Assembly: GCA_020634245.1 (NCBI GenBank)
Contig: JACKCC010000011.1
Span: 248,001-312,000, forward strand
Length of the DNA: 64,000 nt
From: Ardenticatenaceae bacterium
GTDB taxonomy: Bacteria; Chloroflexota; Anaerolineae; Promineifilales; Promineifilaceae
Direction: 5' to 3'
Made by a program: the position numbers and the translations under genes. This document shows, piece after piece, positions 1-9,392 of the stretch (the first letter of the stretch is position 1; every line of letters starts with the position of its first letter). Under the pieces are notes generated by a model. That model had not been told where the DNA came from, made no database searches, and saw nothing but the letters and a program-made list of their open reading frames with translations.

Positions 1-193
1 GGAGTGTTTCCCACTCGGTGTCTTCTTCTTGCACCAAACTCTCTACCACTGCCTCTCTCAATTCGGCCAATTCTTTTTCTACGGCTTCTTCGATTTCTGT
101 TAGTGTGGCTTTGGGATGAGCATCCCGCCATTGCCTGATTTGGCTTTCCATTTTTTCATACTTGTCTAAATCGGAGGATGTTTTCTTGTTCAT
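1..193 (-). CDS. N-terminal part of a possible transposase-like protein (runs off the window)
   Basis: An open frame on the minus strand starts with ATG at 193 and stays open to the left edge (64 codons). A good ribosome-binding site (AGGGGGT) lies just upstream of the ATG. The peptide is charged and helical (starting MNKKTSSDLDKYEKMESQIR) and contains a WRDAHPKATLTEIEEAV-like segment followed by a Glu-rich helix. I recall similar N-termini in ISKra4-like transposases of Chloroflexi, but the zinc-finger and catalytic parts would lie outside the window, so this identity is tentative. It is divergent from the polyphosphate kinase gene. It could equally be an unrelated small helical protein. Confidence 0.5.
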   Translation of the reverse strand, partial: MNKKTSSDLDKYEKMESQIRQWRDAHPKATLTEIEEAVEKELAELREAVVESLVQEEDTEWETL

Positions 194-328
194 ACCCCCT
201 ATTCTTCTTGATTCCTTTCCTATACACAACTTTTCATCGCACCCAACTGCGATCTGACACTAGACAGGAACGCGTTAAGCCTATAAAGTAGATGCAGTTC
301 AATTGTTCACTTTCCAGAGAGGAAATAT

Positions 329-2488
329 ATGCCCGACAGTAAGATTACACCAACCACCAAATCTGAAATAAATCTGAATGATCCGCATTTATTCATCAAT
401 CGGGAACTGAGTCATTTGGAATTCAATCGGCGTGTCCTCAATGAATGCTTGAACGAGGACCATCCATTGCTGGAGCGAGTCAAATTCCTGGCTATTTTTA
501 GCAGTAACCTGGATGAATTTTTCATGGTACGTGTCTCAGGCTTAAAGCAGCAAATGATGTTGGGCATCACCAAGCGTCCTCCAGATGGATTAACCCCTCG
601 TGAACAATTGGCAGCTATTCATGAAGTTGTTAGTGAGTTGCTGCAGCAGGCGATGGACTGCTGGCATAAGTCGCTCTATCCGCAATTGGTAGAGGCTGGT
701 ATTCAAATTCTGAGTTACGAAGAATTCAAAAAACGGCATCAAAAGAAACTGAGTGATTATTTTGAACGGGAGATATTCCCGGTACTGACTCCGTTAGCCT
801 TTGATCCAGGCCATCCATTTCCACACATTTCCAACTTAAGCCTGAATCTAGCAGTAGAAATCCTAGACCCGGATACGGAAGAAACGCACTTCGCCCGTGT
901 AAAAGTACCCTCAACTTTGCCACGCCTTGTCCCCTTAAAACCTTTTGATCCCAGCGAGTTGGTACAGCCTTCGGTGCAAAAGTTTGTTTTGATGGAGCAG
1001 GTGATTGCAGCCAATCTGGACCGGCTATTCCCCGGTATGAAGATTGTCGCGGCTTACCCCTTCCGCGTGACGCGTAATAATGACATGGAAATTCAAGAGG
1101 AAGAAGCGGATGATTTGCTATTAACCATGGAGAAGAATTTACGAGACCGCCATTTTGGTTCGGTGGTCCGGCTGGGCATTGCCGAAGGTACATCTGAAAA
1201 CATCCGCAGTATTCTTATCAGCAATTTGCGCATTGATCCGAGCGACGTTTATCCAGTAAGAGGGCCGCTCTCGCTGAGCAGTTTAATGGAGTTACACGCT
1301 TTAGATCGGCCGGAATTGAAGGATGAGCAGTTTCAACCGAATCTTCCTGCGCCGCTGCAAGGGGAGGAGAATATTTTCCGCATTTTGAAACGGCAGGATA
1401 TTCTGCTGCATCATCCTTATGAGAGTTTTTTACCGGTTGTTGAGTTTGTGGAAACGGCCGCTAACGATCCCCAGGTATTGGCCATCAAACAAACACTCTA
1501 CCGGGTTGGCCCGAACCCACCTATTGTGAAAACCTTGATGAAAGCGCGGGAAAATGGGAAGCAAGTGACCGTTTTGGTGGAATTAAAGGCCAGGTTTGAC
1601 GAGGAGAGCAATATCGAATGGGCGCGGGCATTGGAAAATGCCGGGGTTCACGTCGTTTATGGCCTTATCGGCTTAAAAACGCATTGCAAAGTGTGCCTGG
1701 TGGTGCGCCGCGAATCTGATGGCATTCATCGTTACGTTCACGTGGCCACGGGCAATTACAACACCATCACAGCCCGCGTTTACACGGATTTGGGAATTAT
1801 GACCCAGGATGAAGCAATGGGGCAAGATGCTTCAGAGTTATTCAATTACTTGACTGGTTACTCCAAGCAATTTAATTACAATAAGTTTCTGGTCGCTCCG
1901 CTAAATTTGCGCACCCGGCTTTTGGCGCTCATTGAGCAGGAAACCGGGTATGGTGAAAACGGCCGTATGATCCTCAAAGCCAATGCGCTGGTAGACGATG
2001 AAATCATACGGGCTTTATACCGCGCCTCTCAAGCCGGTGTGCAAGTTGATTTGCTGATTCGAGGGATTTGCTGCCTGCGTCCGGGCATTCCGGGCATTAG
2101 CGACAATATTCAGGTCATCAGTGTTGTGGGCCGGTTTCTGGAACACAGCCGTGTTTATTATTTTGAAAATGGCGGCCACCCAGTGATGTACGTTGGCAGT
2201 GCCGATTTGATGCCGCGTAATATTGATCGCCGCGTAGAGGTGTTGTTTCCCATTGAGGATGAGGAAATGAGAACGGCCGTTGTCGATGACATCCTTGAAG
2301 TTTATCTAAAAGACACGGAAAAAAGCTACAATTTGCAACCCGACGGTAAATATGTCCCGCGCAAATCGTTATTGAAGGAATCGGAGCCGTCATTTAACAG
2401 CCAATTGTGGTTGTTAAACGGCCGTTACACTACCCACATCCCCAATCTACTTACCTATCACCCGGAAAACGAAACAGAGGAAGAATGA
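329..2488 (+). CDS. ppk1: Polyphosphate kinase 1
   Basis: The 719-aa product has the length and architecture of PPK1, which reversibly transfers the terminal phosphate of ATP to polyphosphate. The N-domain begins with FINRELSHLEFNRRVL. The two conserved histidines fit: H452 in LKTHCKV (the equivalent of the autophosphorylated histidine) and H606 in the LEHSRVYYF segment. Basic ATP/polyP-binding stretches such as KQTLYRVG are present. The start at 329 is preceded by GAGAGGAAA at good spacing. A 12-bp hairpin overlaps the stop codon. The gene stands alone on the plus strand and converges with the UbiA gene. Family assignment is secure. Confidence 0.97.
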   Translation: MPDSKITPTTKSEINLNDPHLFINRELSHLEFNRRVLNECLNEDHPLLERVKFLAIFSSNLDEFFMVRVSGLKQQMMLGITKRPPDGLTPREQLAAIHEVVSELLQQAMDCWHKSLYPQLVEAGIQILSYEEFKKRHQKKLSDYFEREIFPVLTPLAFDPGHPFPHISNLSLNLAVEILDPDTEETHFARVKVPSTLPRLVPLKPFDPSELVQPSVQKFVLMEQVIAANLDRLFPGMKIVAAYPFRVTRNNDMEIQEEEADDLLLTMEKNLRDRHFGSVVRLGIAEGTSENIRSILISNLRIDPSDVYPVRGPLSLSSLMELHALDRPELKDEQFQPNLPAPLQGEENIFRILKRQDILLHHPYESFLPVVEFVETAANDPQVLAIKQTLYRVGPNPPIVKTLMKARENGKQVTVLVELKARFDEESNIEWARALENAGVHVVYGLIGLKTHCKVCLVVRRESDGIHRYVHVATGNYNTITARVYTDLGIMTQDEAMGQDASELFNYLTGYSKQFNYNKFLVAPLNLRTRLLALIEQETGYGENGRMILKANALVDDEIIRALYRASQAGVQVDLLIRGICCLRPGIPGISDNIQVISVVGRFLEHSRVYYFENGGHPVMYVGSADLMPRNIDRRVEVLFPIEDEEMRTAVVDDILEVYLKDTEKSYNLQPDGKYVPRKSLLKESEPSFNSQLWLLNGRYTTHIPNLLTYHPENETEEE

Positions 2489-2505
2489 ACAACCATTCTT
2501 CCTCT
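2476..2505 (+). terminator. Hairpin overlapping the ppk1 stop codon
   Basis: A perfect 12-bp inverted repeat (AGAGGAAGAATG at 2476-2487 and CATTCTTCCTCT at 2494-2505) with a 6-nt loop includes the last codons and stop of ppk1. There is no long U tract after it, so it may stabilise the 3' end or act as a weak terminator between the converging genes. Confidence 0.45.
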
Positions 2506-2534
2506 GCAATACACTTCGCTTTCTTGCCAAAACC

Positions 2535-3368
2535 TTAGGCAGCACCTAAAACCACCGCTACAAACCAGATCAAAAAATCATACTTCATCAACTGGCTCAA
2601 TTTTTCCAGCTGCTGACCGGTACGATAACGTGATACACGCAGCAAAATGTAGATAATAACCGGGTAAACCCCAAAAGCAACCACATAAGCATAAACAGGC
2701 CGGTACACATGGAACAGGTACGGGATCATCATGATCATCAAAGTTGCCGCAGCTAACACATAAAACACGACCCGCGCCGGCCGCTGTCCCCAAACTGTGG
2801 CCACCGTACGGCAGCGCTGCCGCAAATCGCCTTCATAATCGGCCAATGTTTTCAGCACTTCCCGCCCCATAATAGCCGTGGCAATAATCACCGCCAGCCA
2901 CAATGTCGGCCACACATTGCCGGCCGCCACGCCGCCGAATACCGCGCTCAAGGCAGAAATCGTGGCCACCGTCGCATTCCCCATCAAAACTGTGCTTTTC
3001 AGCCGAATGGAGTAAATGTAAAGCATGGTGTTGGAGGCCAGCACAATCAAAAAAGCCGGTAAATTAATAAATGCAGCCAGGAAAAGAGACAATCCTGCCA
3101 AAATGAAGGAGAAGTATTTAGCCTGGCGTAAACTGATGAGACCGGCGGGTAACGGCCGTTGCGGTTGATTAACCCGGTCAATTTCTACATCCAAACAATC
3201 ATTCCAGGCGTTGGCCGACCCAGCAATCAGCAGCGTAGCCAGGCAGGCCAAAATAATATCGCCCCACGCTCTGGTTCCTGCCACATACCCTCCAACAAAC
3301 ACCGTTAATGCGCCACTTAATGATGTCAAAGGCCGGCTAAGTTTATACAATGCTTTTATCTGCTTCAT
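2535..3368 (-). CDS. UbiA-family prenyltransferase
   Basis: A 277-aa polytopic membrane protein of the UbiA superfamily, which joins isoprenyl diphosphates to aromatic or polar acceptors. The first Asp-rich motif is NDCLDVEIDRVNQPQRPLP and the second is DYEGDLRQRCRT, both on cytosolic loops in this family. About eight hydrophobic segments are visible. The substrate cannot be read from sequence: geranylgeranylglycerol-phosphate synthase-like and quinone/chlorin-type members share these motifs. The start at 3368 has GGAGGAAAC just upstream. It is divergent from the RNA methyltransferase gene at 3451, so the 82-bp gap should hold both promoters. Confidence 0.88.
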   Translation of the reverse strand: MKQIKALYKLSRPLTSLSGALTVFVGGYVAGTRAWGDIILACLATLLIAGSANAWNDCLDVEIDRVNQPQRPLPAGLISLRQAKYFSFILAGLSLFLAAFINLPAFLIVLASNTMLYIYSIRLKSTVLMGNATVATISALSAVFGGVAAGNVWPTLWLAVIIATAIMGREVLKTLADYEGDLRQRCRTVATVWGQRPARVVFYVLAAATLMIMMIPYLFHVYRPVYAYVVAFGVYPVIIYILLRVSRYRTGQQLEKLSQLMKYDFLIWFVAVVLGAA

Positions 3369-3450
3369 CAGTTTCCTCCGATCTATTGATTCGGTACTCC
3401 CTCGGTTATACTAACCCCTGTCCATTGAAAAGGATACAATATTAGCTACT

Positions 3451-4230
3451 ATGATTAGCAGTTTTGCCAACGCCAAAGTGAAATATGTGCGCCGTCTACA
3501 GGCAGAAAAACGATTTCGATTAAAAGAAAATGTTTTTGTGGTTGAAGGAACACGCTGGATCTCGGAGTTGATTCAGTTGTCGCGCATCCCAAATATTGTT
3601 TTCTATACCGACGAATGGCTGAATGCAGCTGATAATGAAACCATTCTACAACAACTAGCCGGAATAAAACAAGCTGTCACCGAACAAATCATGCAGGCGA
3701 TGAGTGACACGCAGACACCGCCTGGCATTTTGGCCGTTCTGCCGGTTCAAGCTCTGCCCTGGCCAGAAAAGCCTTCATTTTTGCTTATTCTGGACCAGAT
3801 CATGAATCCGGGAAATCTAGGGACGATGCTGCGCACGGCCGGTGCGGCCGGTGTGGAAGGGGTGATTTTGGGGCCAGGATGCGTGAATGCCTATAATCCG
3901 AAGGCGGTACGCGGCAGCATGGGTGCCCACCTGCGGCTGCCCATTTTAGCGGCCACCTGGCCTGAAATAAAAAAGCTCGTACAGGACATGTCAGTCTGGT
4001 TGGCAGCGGCGGATGGGGATTTGGCGTATACGGCCGTACCCTGGACCCAACCCTCGGCCCTTATCATCGGCGGTGAAGCCGACGGCGCGGGCAGCCAGGC
4101 CCGCAAACTGGCCACATCTCCCATTGCCATCCCCATGCACGCCGCCACCGAATCACTGAACGCCGCTGTTGCGGCGGCCGTTATTCTGTTCGAAGCTGCC
4201 CGGCAGCGGAGGGAAACTAGTGGCAAGTAG
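3451..4230 (+). CDS. TrmH/SpoU-family RNA 2'-O-methyltransferase
   Basis: The 259-aa protein has an N-terminal substrate-binding region (KVKYVRRLQAEKRFRLKENVFVVEGTR, typical of the rRNA branch) and a C-terminal SPOUT knot. SPOUT motif 1 is seen as LDQIMNPGNLGTMLRTAGAAG, motif 2 as IIGGEADGAG and motif 3 as SLNAAVAAAVILFEAAR. Members methylate ribose 2'-OH groups in rRNA or tRNA using S-adenosylmethionine; the exact target is unknown. Motif 2 reads GGEADG rather than the usual GNEG, a conservative variation. It is a single gene followed by a short region rich in GGCAAGTA-like words. Confidence 0.9.
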   Translation: MISSFANAKVKYVRRLQAEKRFRLKENVFVVEGTRWISELIQLSRIPNIVFYTDEWLNAADNETILQQLAGIKQAVTEQIMQAMSDTQTPPGILAVLPVQALPWPEKPSFLLILDQIMNPGNLGTMLRTAGAAGVEGVILGPGCVNAYNPKAVRGSMGAHLRLPILAATWPEIKKLVQDMSVWLAAADGDLAYTAVPWTQPSALIIGGEADGAGSQARKLATSPIAIPMHAATESLNAAVAAAVILFEAARQRRETSGK

Positions 4231-4294
4231 GCAAATGGGCAAGTAAACAAGTATTTGAATGGTCATGCCGCAAACTCACGTACTCGCAGACTCA

Positions 4295-4765
4295 TTACGG
4301 TTTTAGCTCAATACGGAATGTGGCCGGTTCGTCATCTTTTTCCGATCCCTGAAATGTGAAACGGCGATGGCATTCCACGCATTGACCTTCAAAATGGTAA
4401 CAGCTAATGTCAATGCGGCTGCCATAGGTCTTGTGGATTAATTCGGCCAGGGCATGTGACCAGGGAACGACAAGCCATTTTTTACTGCGGTTGGCAACGG
4501 CCGTTTCCAATGCCTCCTCATCACAAATCAACCGGTAACCAGCTAAAAAGAAACTGCACCGGCCACAAGCCGCAAACCAGGTCATAATCTGACGCAGTGC
4601 TGGCGAATCTCGCCGTTTTTTCCGCTCAACAACCGGCTCTGCTTCCGCTTCGACGACTTCATCTTCCTCTATAGTCGCTTGCAGTTCATCATCGGCGATA
4701 AACATATCGTCATCAATTATTTCTTCCGCCTTACCCTCTTCAACCGCATCATTTTCAGCCATCAT
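4295..4765 (-). CDS. Hypothetical acidic protein with a Cys-rich C-terminal half
   Basis: I do not recognise this 156-aa protein. The first 50 residues are very acidic (runs of D and E, low complexity), followed by a basic patch ERKKRRDS. The C-terminal half holds Cys pairs (CGRCSFF and later CVECHRRF) that could bind a metal as a zinc-ribbon-like unit. No signal peptide or membrane segment is seen, so it is probably cytosolic. Two in-frame ATGs occur at the start (4765 and 4762). It lies between two plus-strand genes and is probably transcribed alone. Confidence 0.7.
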   Translation of the reverse strand: MMAENDAVEEGKAEEIIDDDMFIADDELQATIEEDEVVEAEAEPVVERKKRRDSPALRQIMTWFAACGRCSFFLAGYRLICDEEALETAVANRSKKWLVVPWSHALAELIHKTYGSRIDISCYHFEGQCVECHRRFTFQGSEKDDEPATFRIELKP

Positions 4766-4943
4766 GTAATTTATCCAATTCTCTAAGTATAGAATTCCTC
4801 GGTAACGATTGTATTAACCGCGCAACTATCAGGGCGCGGTCACTTGCGTACTCACAAACTCGCCACTTGCAATTCATTCTAACGAGCTTAGTGTTTCTGT
4901 CAAATTATCAACGTTTACTCTAGTTTCTGTTATATTTAGCGCC

Positions 4944-6272
4944 ATGATGCGAAAAATCATACTCAGTTTAGGGCTGTTCATTGCGCTAATGGCCAGCCTA
5001 AATCAACAAAACAGCAAGCCGGTACTGGCTCAGTCGGCCAGTGAAATTATGCAGTTAGTCAACGGCTTCCGAACAGCCAATGGCCTGCCTCCTTTTCAAA
5101 TTAACAGCGCTCTGTCAGTGGCCGCGCAGAATCAGGCCAACTATATGGCTGCCAACGGCATTTTTAGCAGCCACATTGGAGCTGGGGGTTCCACACCACA
5201 ATCTCGCGCCAATGCGGCTGGATATATCGGCCAGGTTTCCGAAAATATTGTCGGCGGCACAAAGATGTCGGCCAATCAGGGTCTTACCTGGTGGCGGAAC
5301 AGCCCGGTTCATTACAACACCTTAATTACATCGCGTTACATTGAAGCTGGTACCGGCTTTGCCACCAACGGCAGCGAAAATTTTTATGTGCTGGTAGTCG
5401 GGCGGCCGTCGGATGCGCCACCGGCCAATAATTCTCGTGACGAATCACCAGAACCGCTTTTTATTACACCCATCGTGTTAAGCCAGCCCAATGAAGATGG
5501 TTCTATCATTCACGTGGTTCAGGAAGGTCAGGCGTTGTGGAGTTTGGCCGCCCACTATGAAGTTGAACTGAGCGATTTGATGCTTTTTAACGGTTTATCT
5601 GACAATGCGTTGGTCCGCCCCGGTGACGAAATTATCATCCGCCTGGCTGATGGGCAAGAACCGCCACCTACTCCTACGCCCCCTCTAACTTACGTTGTCC
5701 GCGCTGGTGATACGGCCTGGAGTATTGCCGCTGTTAACGGCATTAAGTTGACTGATTTCTTTTGGTTTAACAATTTTACGGAAGACACTATTTTGCAGCC
5801 GGGCACGGAAGTGATTGTGCATCTGGCCGAGGGACAGCCGCCACCACCAACACCGACGCCTATTATGTTCCACATTGTCCGCAGTGGGCAGACGTTGTGG
5901 GATATTGCCTTAACTTACGGGCTGACGCTGGATGATTTATTGGCCTATAATGGTTTGAGTGCGGATACGCTTTTGCAGGTTGGGCAGGAGCTGCGGATAC
6001 GGCCGTTACCCACTTCCACCCTGCCACCACCAGCCACCCCCGAACCTACAGCCACAGTTCCCGAACCACAACCAGCGGTAATGTCAGCAGAAGTTATAGT
6101 AACGGCCGTTACTCCCACAGCCGCAAATCCTGATCCAACCCTCACACCGGCACCGCTCCCGACGCCAACCCCGGAATCACTAACCTCACCGGCCACAAGC
6201 CTGATATTCCTTATCGGAGGGCTGGTCATACTGGCCGGAGCCTTCATCATAGCCGGGCAGCGTCAAAACTGA
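4944..6272 (+). CDS. Secreted CAP-domain protein with three LysM repeats
   Basis: The 442-aa product starts with a signal peptide (RKIILSLGLFIALMASL, then PVLAQSA). Residues about 35-155 form a CAP/SCP domain (VNGFRTANGLPP, HIGAGGSTPQSRANAAGY, SENI, TWWRNSPVH). Three LysM modules follow at about 185-235, 250-300 and 310-360 (HVVQEGQALWSLA, YVVRAGDTAWSIA, HIVRSGQTLWDIA), joined by PPPTPTP linkers. A long Thr/Pro stalk leads to a C-terminal hydrophobic segment (LIFLIGGLVILAGAFIIAG) ending in RQRQN, so the protein is probably held at the cell surface and binds peptidoglycan or another GlcNAc polymer. The role of bacterial CAP domains remains open. Confidence 0.9.
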   Translation: MMRKIILSLGLFIALMASLNQQNSKPVLAQSASEIMQLVNGFRTANGLPPFQINSALSVAAQNQANYMAANGIFSSHIGAGGSTPQSRANAAGYIGQVSENIVGGTKMSANQGLTWWRNSPVHYNTLITSRYIEAGTGFATNGSENFYVLVVGRPSDAPPANNSRDESPEPLFITPIVLSQPNEDGSIIHVVQEGQALWSLAAHYEVELSDLMLFNGLSDNALVRPGDEIIIRLADGQEPPPTPTPPLTYVVRAGDTAWSIAAVNGIKLTDFFWFNNFTEDTILQPGTEVIVHLAEGQPPPPTPTPIMFHIVRSGQTLWDIALTYGLTLDDLLAYNGLSADTLLQVGQELRIRPLPTSTLPPPATPEPTATVPEPQPAVMSAEVIVTAVTPTAANPDPTLTPAPLPTPTPESLTSPATSLIFLIGGLVILAGAFIIAGQRQN

Positions 6273-6280
6273 GATAACAA

Positions 6281-6313
6281 AAAAGCGGTGTCAAGATAAA
6301 CTTGACACCGCTC
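6281..6313 (-). terminator. Bidirectional intrinsic terminator
   Basis: A perfect 12-bp stem (AGCGGTGTCAAG at 6284-6295 and its complement at 6301-6312) has a 5-nt loop. On the minus strand it is followed by TTTTTTGTT, giving a canonical intrinsic terminator for the response-regulator gene and the partner-switching operon. It also sits just past the stop of the plus-strand CAP-LysM gene. Confidence 0.85.
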
Positions 6314-6340
6314 CAAAGCTCCAACAAACAATCAAAACCA

Positions 6341-6715
6341 TCAGGCAGTCGCCATAGTCAAAAAACGAGCAACCGTGCTGGTAACTTCAGCCGAACTGGC
6401 CGGCTTGGTTAAAAAGCCTGTTGCCCCTTTTTGCGCAGCCTCTTGTCGAACGCGTTCCTGGCCTTGAGCCGTGAACATAATGACTGGCAGTTTTTCAAAT
6501 CGTTTATCAGCCCGCAGGCGTTGCAGCATTGTCATGCCATCCATTTTAGGCATATTCACATCGATTATTGCCAAATCAATCTTTTCATTTGCCAAATGGT
6601 TCATCGCTTCTTGCCCATCAACGGCCGTTATGACTGTGTAGTTACTTCTTTGGAGCATTAAACCCAACATGAGTTGAGTTACTGGCTCATCATCAACGAC
6701 AAGTATCACACCCAT
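6341..6715 (-). CDS. Single-domain response regulator
   Basis: The 124-aa protein is a receiver domain with no output domain. The acidic pocket D8/D9 (VVDDEP), phosphoacceptor D52 (IIDVNMPKMDG), T82 (MFTAQG) and K104 (FLTKP) are all present, so it should be phosphorylated and act by protein contacts. No histidine kinase gene is visible in the window. It lies 192 bp downstream of the RsbW-like gene on the same strand and ends the polysaccharide/partner-switching region, suggesting it feeds a signal into that module. It could also have its own promoter in the long gap. Confidence 0.93.
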   Translation of the reverse strand: MGVILVVDDEPVTQLMLGLMLQRSNYTVITAVDGQEAMNHLANEKIDLAIIDVNMPKMDGMTMLQRLRADKRFEKLPVIMFTAQGQERVRQEAAQKGATGFLTKPASSAEVTSTVARFLTMATA

Positions 6716-6907
6716 TTGTTACTCCTTCGCTGTAGCACGGACTTGTTTCATTGGGGACCCACCAAATCAACCAAAGTGTACAGCTTCGTGGGCATTTCTC
6801 ATTCCAACCTGTTCAGTATTGGAACGTTAAATACATTTCATATGAAATCGTAATAAGAGTTTAGCAACACCTTCTTACGGCTTTTCTTACACATTTATTG
6901 CTAATTC

Positions 6908-7351
6908 TTATCTGGATGGCGCAAAGACGCGCTTTACCAAATGCCAATGATTCCTTTCCTGCGAGGAAACATAAGAAACCTTATCCATTAATTCGCGAAC
7001 CAAAAACAACCCATACCCTCGAATAGGAGCACTGTCCAAATCTGGTTGAGGAACCTCTTCTAACTCAAACGAACGCCCCTCGTCAAATAAATCAACCGTC
7101 AAAACACCCGACTGTTCATCCATTTGAATATCAATTTCTATCCGTCCACCCTTATTTTCATACGCATGCTCGATAATATTCGTACATATTTCATGCACGG
7201 ATAGCAAAACATTGTAAGTTGTTGTCTCTCTTTCCGGGATTCCGGCAACTTGTTCTAAAATGGCCGAAAATGTACCAGAAACGACTGGCAAAGAATTAAC
7301 AACTGCGGGTATGTCGAGCCGAAAATATCCGGTTTTTCGCATTTGATCCAT
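6908..7351 (-). CDS. RsbW-like anti-sigma factor serine kinase (GHKL ATPase)
   Basis: The 147-aa protein has the HATPase_c_2 fold of RsbW/SpoIIAB kinases. The N box is EICTNIIEHAY, the G1 box DEGRSF and the G2 box GYGLFLVRELMD. Such kinases phosphorylate a STAS antagonist on Ser/Thr and bind a partner protein in a switchable way. It sits 26 bp downstream of the SpoIIE phosphatase gene and near a STAS gene, completing a partner-switching set. No sigma-B gene adjoins, so the controlled partner is unknown; the STAS domains on the nearby TagA-like enzyme are candidates. Confidence 0.92.
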   Translation of the reverse strand: MDQMRKTGYFRLDIPAVVNSLPVVSGTFSAILEQVAGIPERETTTYNVLLSVHEICTNIIEHAYENKGGRIEIDIQMDEQSGVLTVDLFDEGRSFELEEVPQPDLDSAPIRGYGLFLVRELMDKVSYVSSQERNHWHLVKRVFAPSR

Positions 7352-7377
7352 AAAAACTATCCCTTGACCCAGGCTGA

Positions 7378-8898
7378 CTAACTCCTCACTCCCTTAAGCA
7401 CGATTAAGGTCTGATCATCGTCTTGCTGCTTCCCAGAGCTAAACTCTTGTATCGTGTGGCTCAAGACCTGACCAATTTCCCTGGCCGGTTTTTCTGCCAA
7501 AGATTGAGTCAAATGAAGCAGCCGTTCATAACCAAACATTTCATCTTTTGTATTGTGGGCTTCGCTTAATCCGTCTGTAGCCACAACAAGCAAATCCCCT
7601 GGCTGAAGAATCAACTTTTGATCTCTCGAAAGGCTTGTCGGCAAAATACCAACCGGTGTGCCGTCAGCTTCTAGCAGTTGGGCTTTACCGCCAGATGGGC
7701 AGAATATAACCGGCGAATGACCAGCGTTGGCGTAAAGCAGCTCACGTTTGGCCGAATTGTATTGGCCCACAAAGACGGTAGCGAACATATTGACATCGGT
7801 AAAGTCATCGTACAGTTCTTCATTGGAACGGCCGACGACGATTTCCGGGGTTGGCGTGGGCATATCATTGGCTTTGGCCCGAATAACGGTGCGGGTCATG
7901 GCCATTAGCAATGCGGCCGGCAGTCCTTTGCCCGATATATCACCAACCGTGAAGGTGAACGGCCGTCCATCCCGATAAAAATAGTCATAAAAATCACCCC
8001 CCACTTGCAAAGCCGGCCGTGAATCCGACCACAAATCAAGCCCCTTGACAGCAGGCAGCCTTCTTGGCAGTAAGTTCAACTGAACTCGATGAGCCAACTC
8101 CATTTCCGTTTGCAGCTTCGTTTTTTCCAGGTTCTCCTGATAAAGGAAGGCATTTTCTATTCGTGCCCCGGCCTGCTCCGCAATCGCCCGCGTCAATTTA
8201 ATATCCGGCGACAAAAACTGCCCATTCACTTTGTTAATAAGCCCTATTGCGGCGAGCATATCCCCCCGCAGTTTTATAGGCATCATCAAGAAATTGCGGC
8301 AATTAACCACTTGACTCGCCGCATCCTCTTCATTTAGCAAATACTCGTGCCCTGTAACACGAACAATATCAATCATGCTTCTCAAACTTGTCAGGTCCAT
8401 CATTGGCTGGGGATATTGTTTGATAAGCCATGATTCATCTGATTTCTGGATAATGACAAAAGTTGCCTCAACTTTCACCAAGCGAGCCACCTCGCGCGCC
8501 AACTGCTCTAACACCTTATTCAAGTCAAGATAGTCACGCATGGCCTCAGTTAAATCGTACATGGCCAACAATTGGTCTTGTGTATCGATTAATTCTGATG
8601 TGACCACATGGAGGTTTTGAGTCGATTGAATCAGCTGTGAAATCAAATCGGCCTCGGCACGCAAGCGGGCCTGAGCAGCATCGTCTACCAGGCCCACTAT
8701 ACGCAATTCCCCCACTGTAAATCCACCAACAAAAAGAGGTTCTCGCAATGTTGGTGTTTCAGCTTTATTGTTTTTGGGCCACCATACCTTGGGCTCCCCA
8801 TTTGCCCACACCGCAAAAGCCGATGCCCCTCCCATAAGCCATGACTTGGCAAGTGCATCAAAATAAGTGTGTTGTGTTGCCAACAAGGCTGCTAACAT
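7378..8898 (-). CDS. GAF-SpoIIE (PP2C) serine phosphatase, RsbU type
   Basis: In this 506-aa protein, residues about 120-265 form a GAF sensor domain and about 290-505 a SpoIIE/PP2C phosphatase. Metal-binding aspartates are seen in VGGDFYDYF, VGDISGKGLPAALLM, VATDGLSEAHN and DDDQTLIVLK. A helical linker (QENLEKTKLQTEMELAHRVQLNLLPR) joins them, as in RsbU/RsbP proteins that dephosphorylate STAS antagonists. The N-terminal 110 residues (with a WANGEPKVWWPK segment) are unassigned, perhaps a degenerate sensor. It is cytosolic. Its operon partners are the STAS protein upstream and the RsbW-like kinase downstream. Confidence 0.93.
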   Translation of the reverse strand: MLAALLATQHTYFDALAKSWLMGGASAFAVWANGEPKVWWPKNNKAETPTLREPLFVGGFTVGELRIVGLVDDAAQARLRAEADLISQLIQSTQNLHVVTSELIDTQDQLLAMYDLTEAMRDYLDLNKVLEQLAREVARLVKVEATFVIIQKSDESWLIKQYPQPMMDLTSLRSMIDIVRVTGHEYLLNEEDAASQVVNCRNFLMMPIKLRGDMLAAIGLINKVNGQFLSPDIKLTRAIAEQAGARIENAFLYQENLEKTKLQTEMELAHRVQLNLLPRRLPAVKGLDLWSDSRPALQVGGDFYDYFYRDGRPFTFTVGDISGKGLPAALLMAMTRTVIRAKANDMPTPTPEIVVGRSNEELYDDFTDVNMFATVFVGQYNSAKRELLYANAGHSPVIFCPSGGKAQLLEADGTPVGILPTSLSRDQKLILQPGDLLVVATDGLSEAHNTKDEMFGYERLLHLTQSLAEKPAREIGQVLSHTIQEFSSGKQQDDDQTLIVLKGVRS

Positions 8899-8987
8899 GT
8901 CATATCCCGGCAGGTTTTAGAATGAATGGAGGATTCAACGATTCAGAAAGATTTTCCGTGCTCCTGTCAAATCATTTGGGCAATTGA

Positions 8988-9323
8988 TCAATTAAATGCC
9001 TGTATAGCCTCTTCTTCGCTGGTAAATATTTCAAATGCTCTATCCAGCCGCGTCAACTCAAAAATCATGCGTACCGGCTGCTGTAAATTACAAAGGCGCA
9101 AATCGCCGCCTAACTGACGTGATCGTTTCATGCCTTCAACAAGGGCGCTTAAGGCTGTTGAATCTACAAAGTGGACCCCATCCAAATTGACGACAAGTTG
9201 GGCCGGTTCTCCGCTGGTAGCACTGCGAATTAACTCGCGCACGGATTGAACTGTTTGGGTATCGAAACGCCCGTCCAATTCTAAAACGAGCACATTGTTG
9301 ACATGCCGTGTTTTTAACTCCAT
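8988..9323 (-). CDS. STAS-domain anti-sigma factor antagonist
   Basis: The 111-aa protein is a single STAS domain (RsbV/SpoIIAA type). The phosphorylatable serine is in HFVDSTALSALVEGMK. When dephosphorylated, such proteins bind the RsbW-like kinase and free its partner. The gene lies 69 bp downstream of the fused nucleotidyltransferase/phosphoglycosyl-transferase gene and 89 bp upstream of the SpoIIE phosphatase gene on the same strand. A good GGAGATAGAAATCA-type ribosome site precedes the ATG at 9323. Confidence 0.93.
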   Translation of the reverse strand: MELKTRHVNNVLVLELDGRFDTQTVQSVRELIRSATSGEPAQLVVNLDGVHFVDSTALSALVEGMKRSRQLGGDLRLCNLQQPVRMIFELTRLDRAFEIFTSEEEAIQAFN

Positions 9324-9392
9324 TGATTTCTATCTCCTACTTTATGGGGCGCGGGTTTTACGATGGTCGTTTTAGCAAAAAATGGGAACGGC

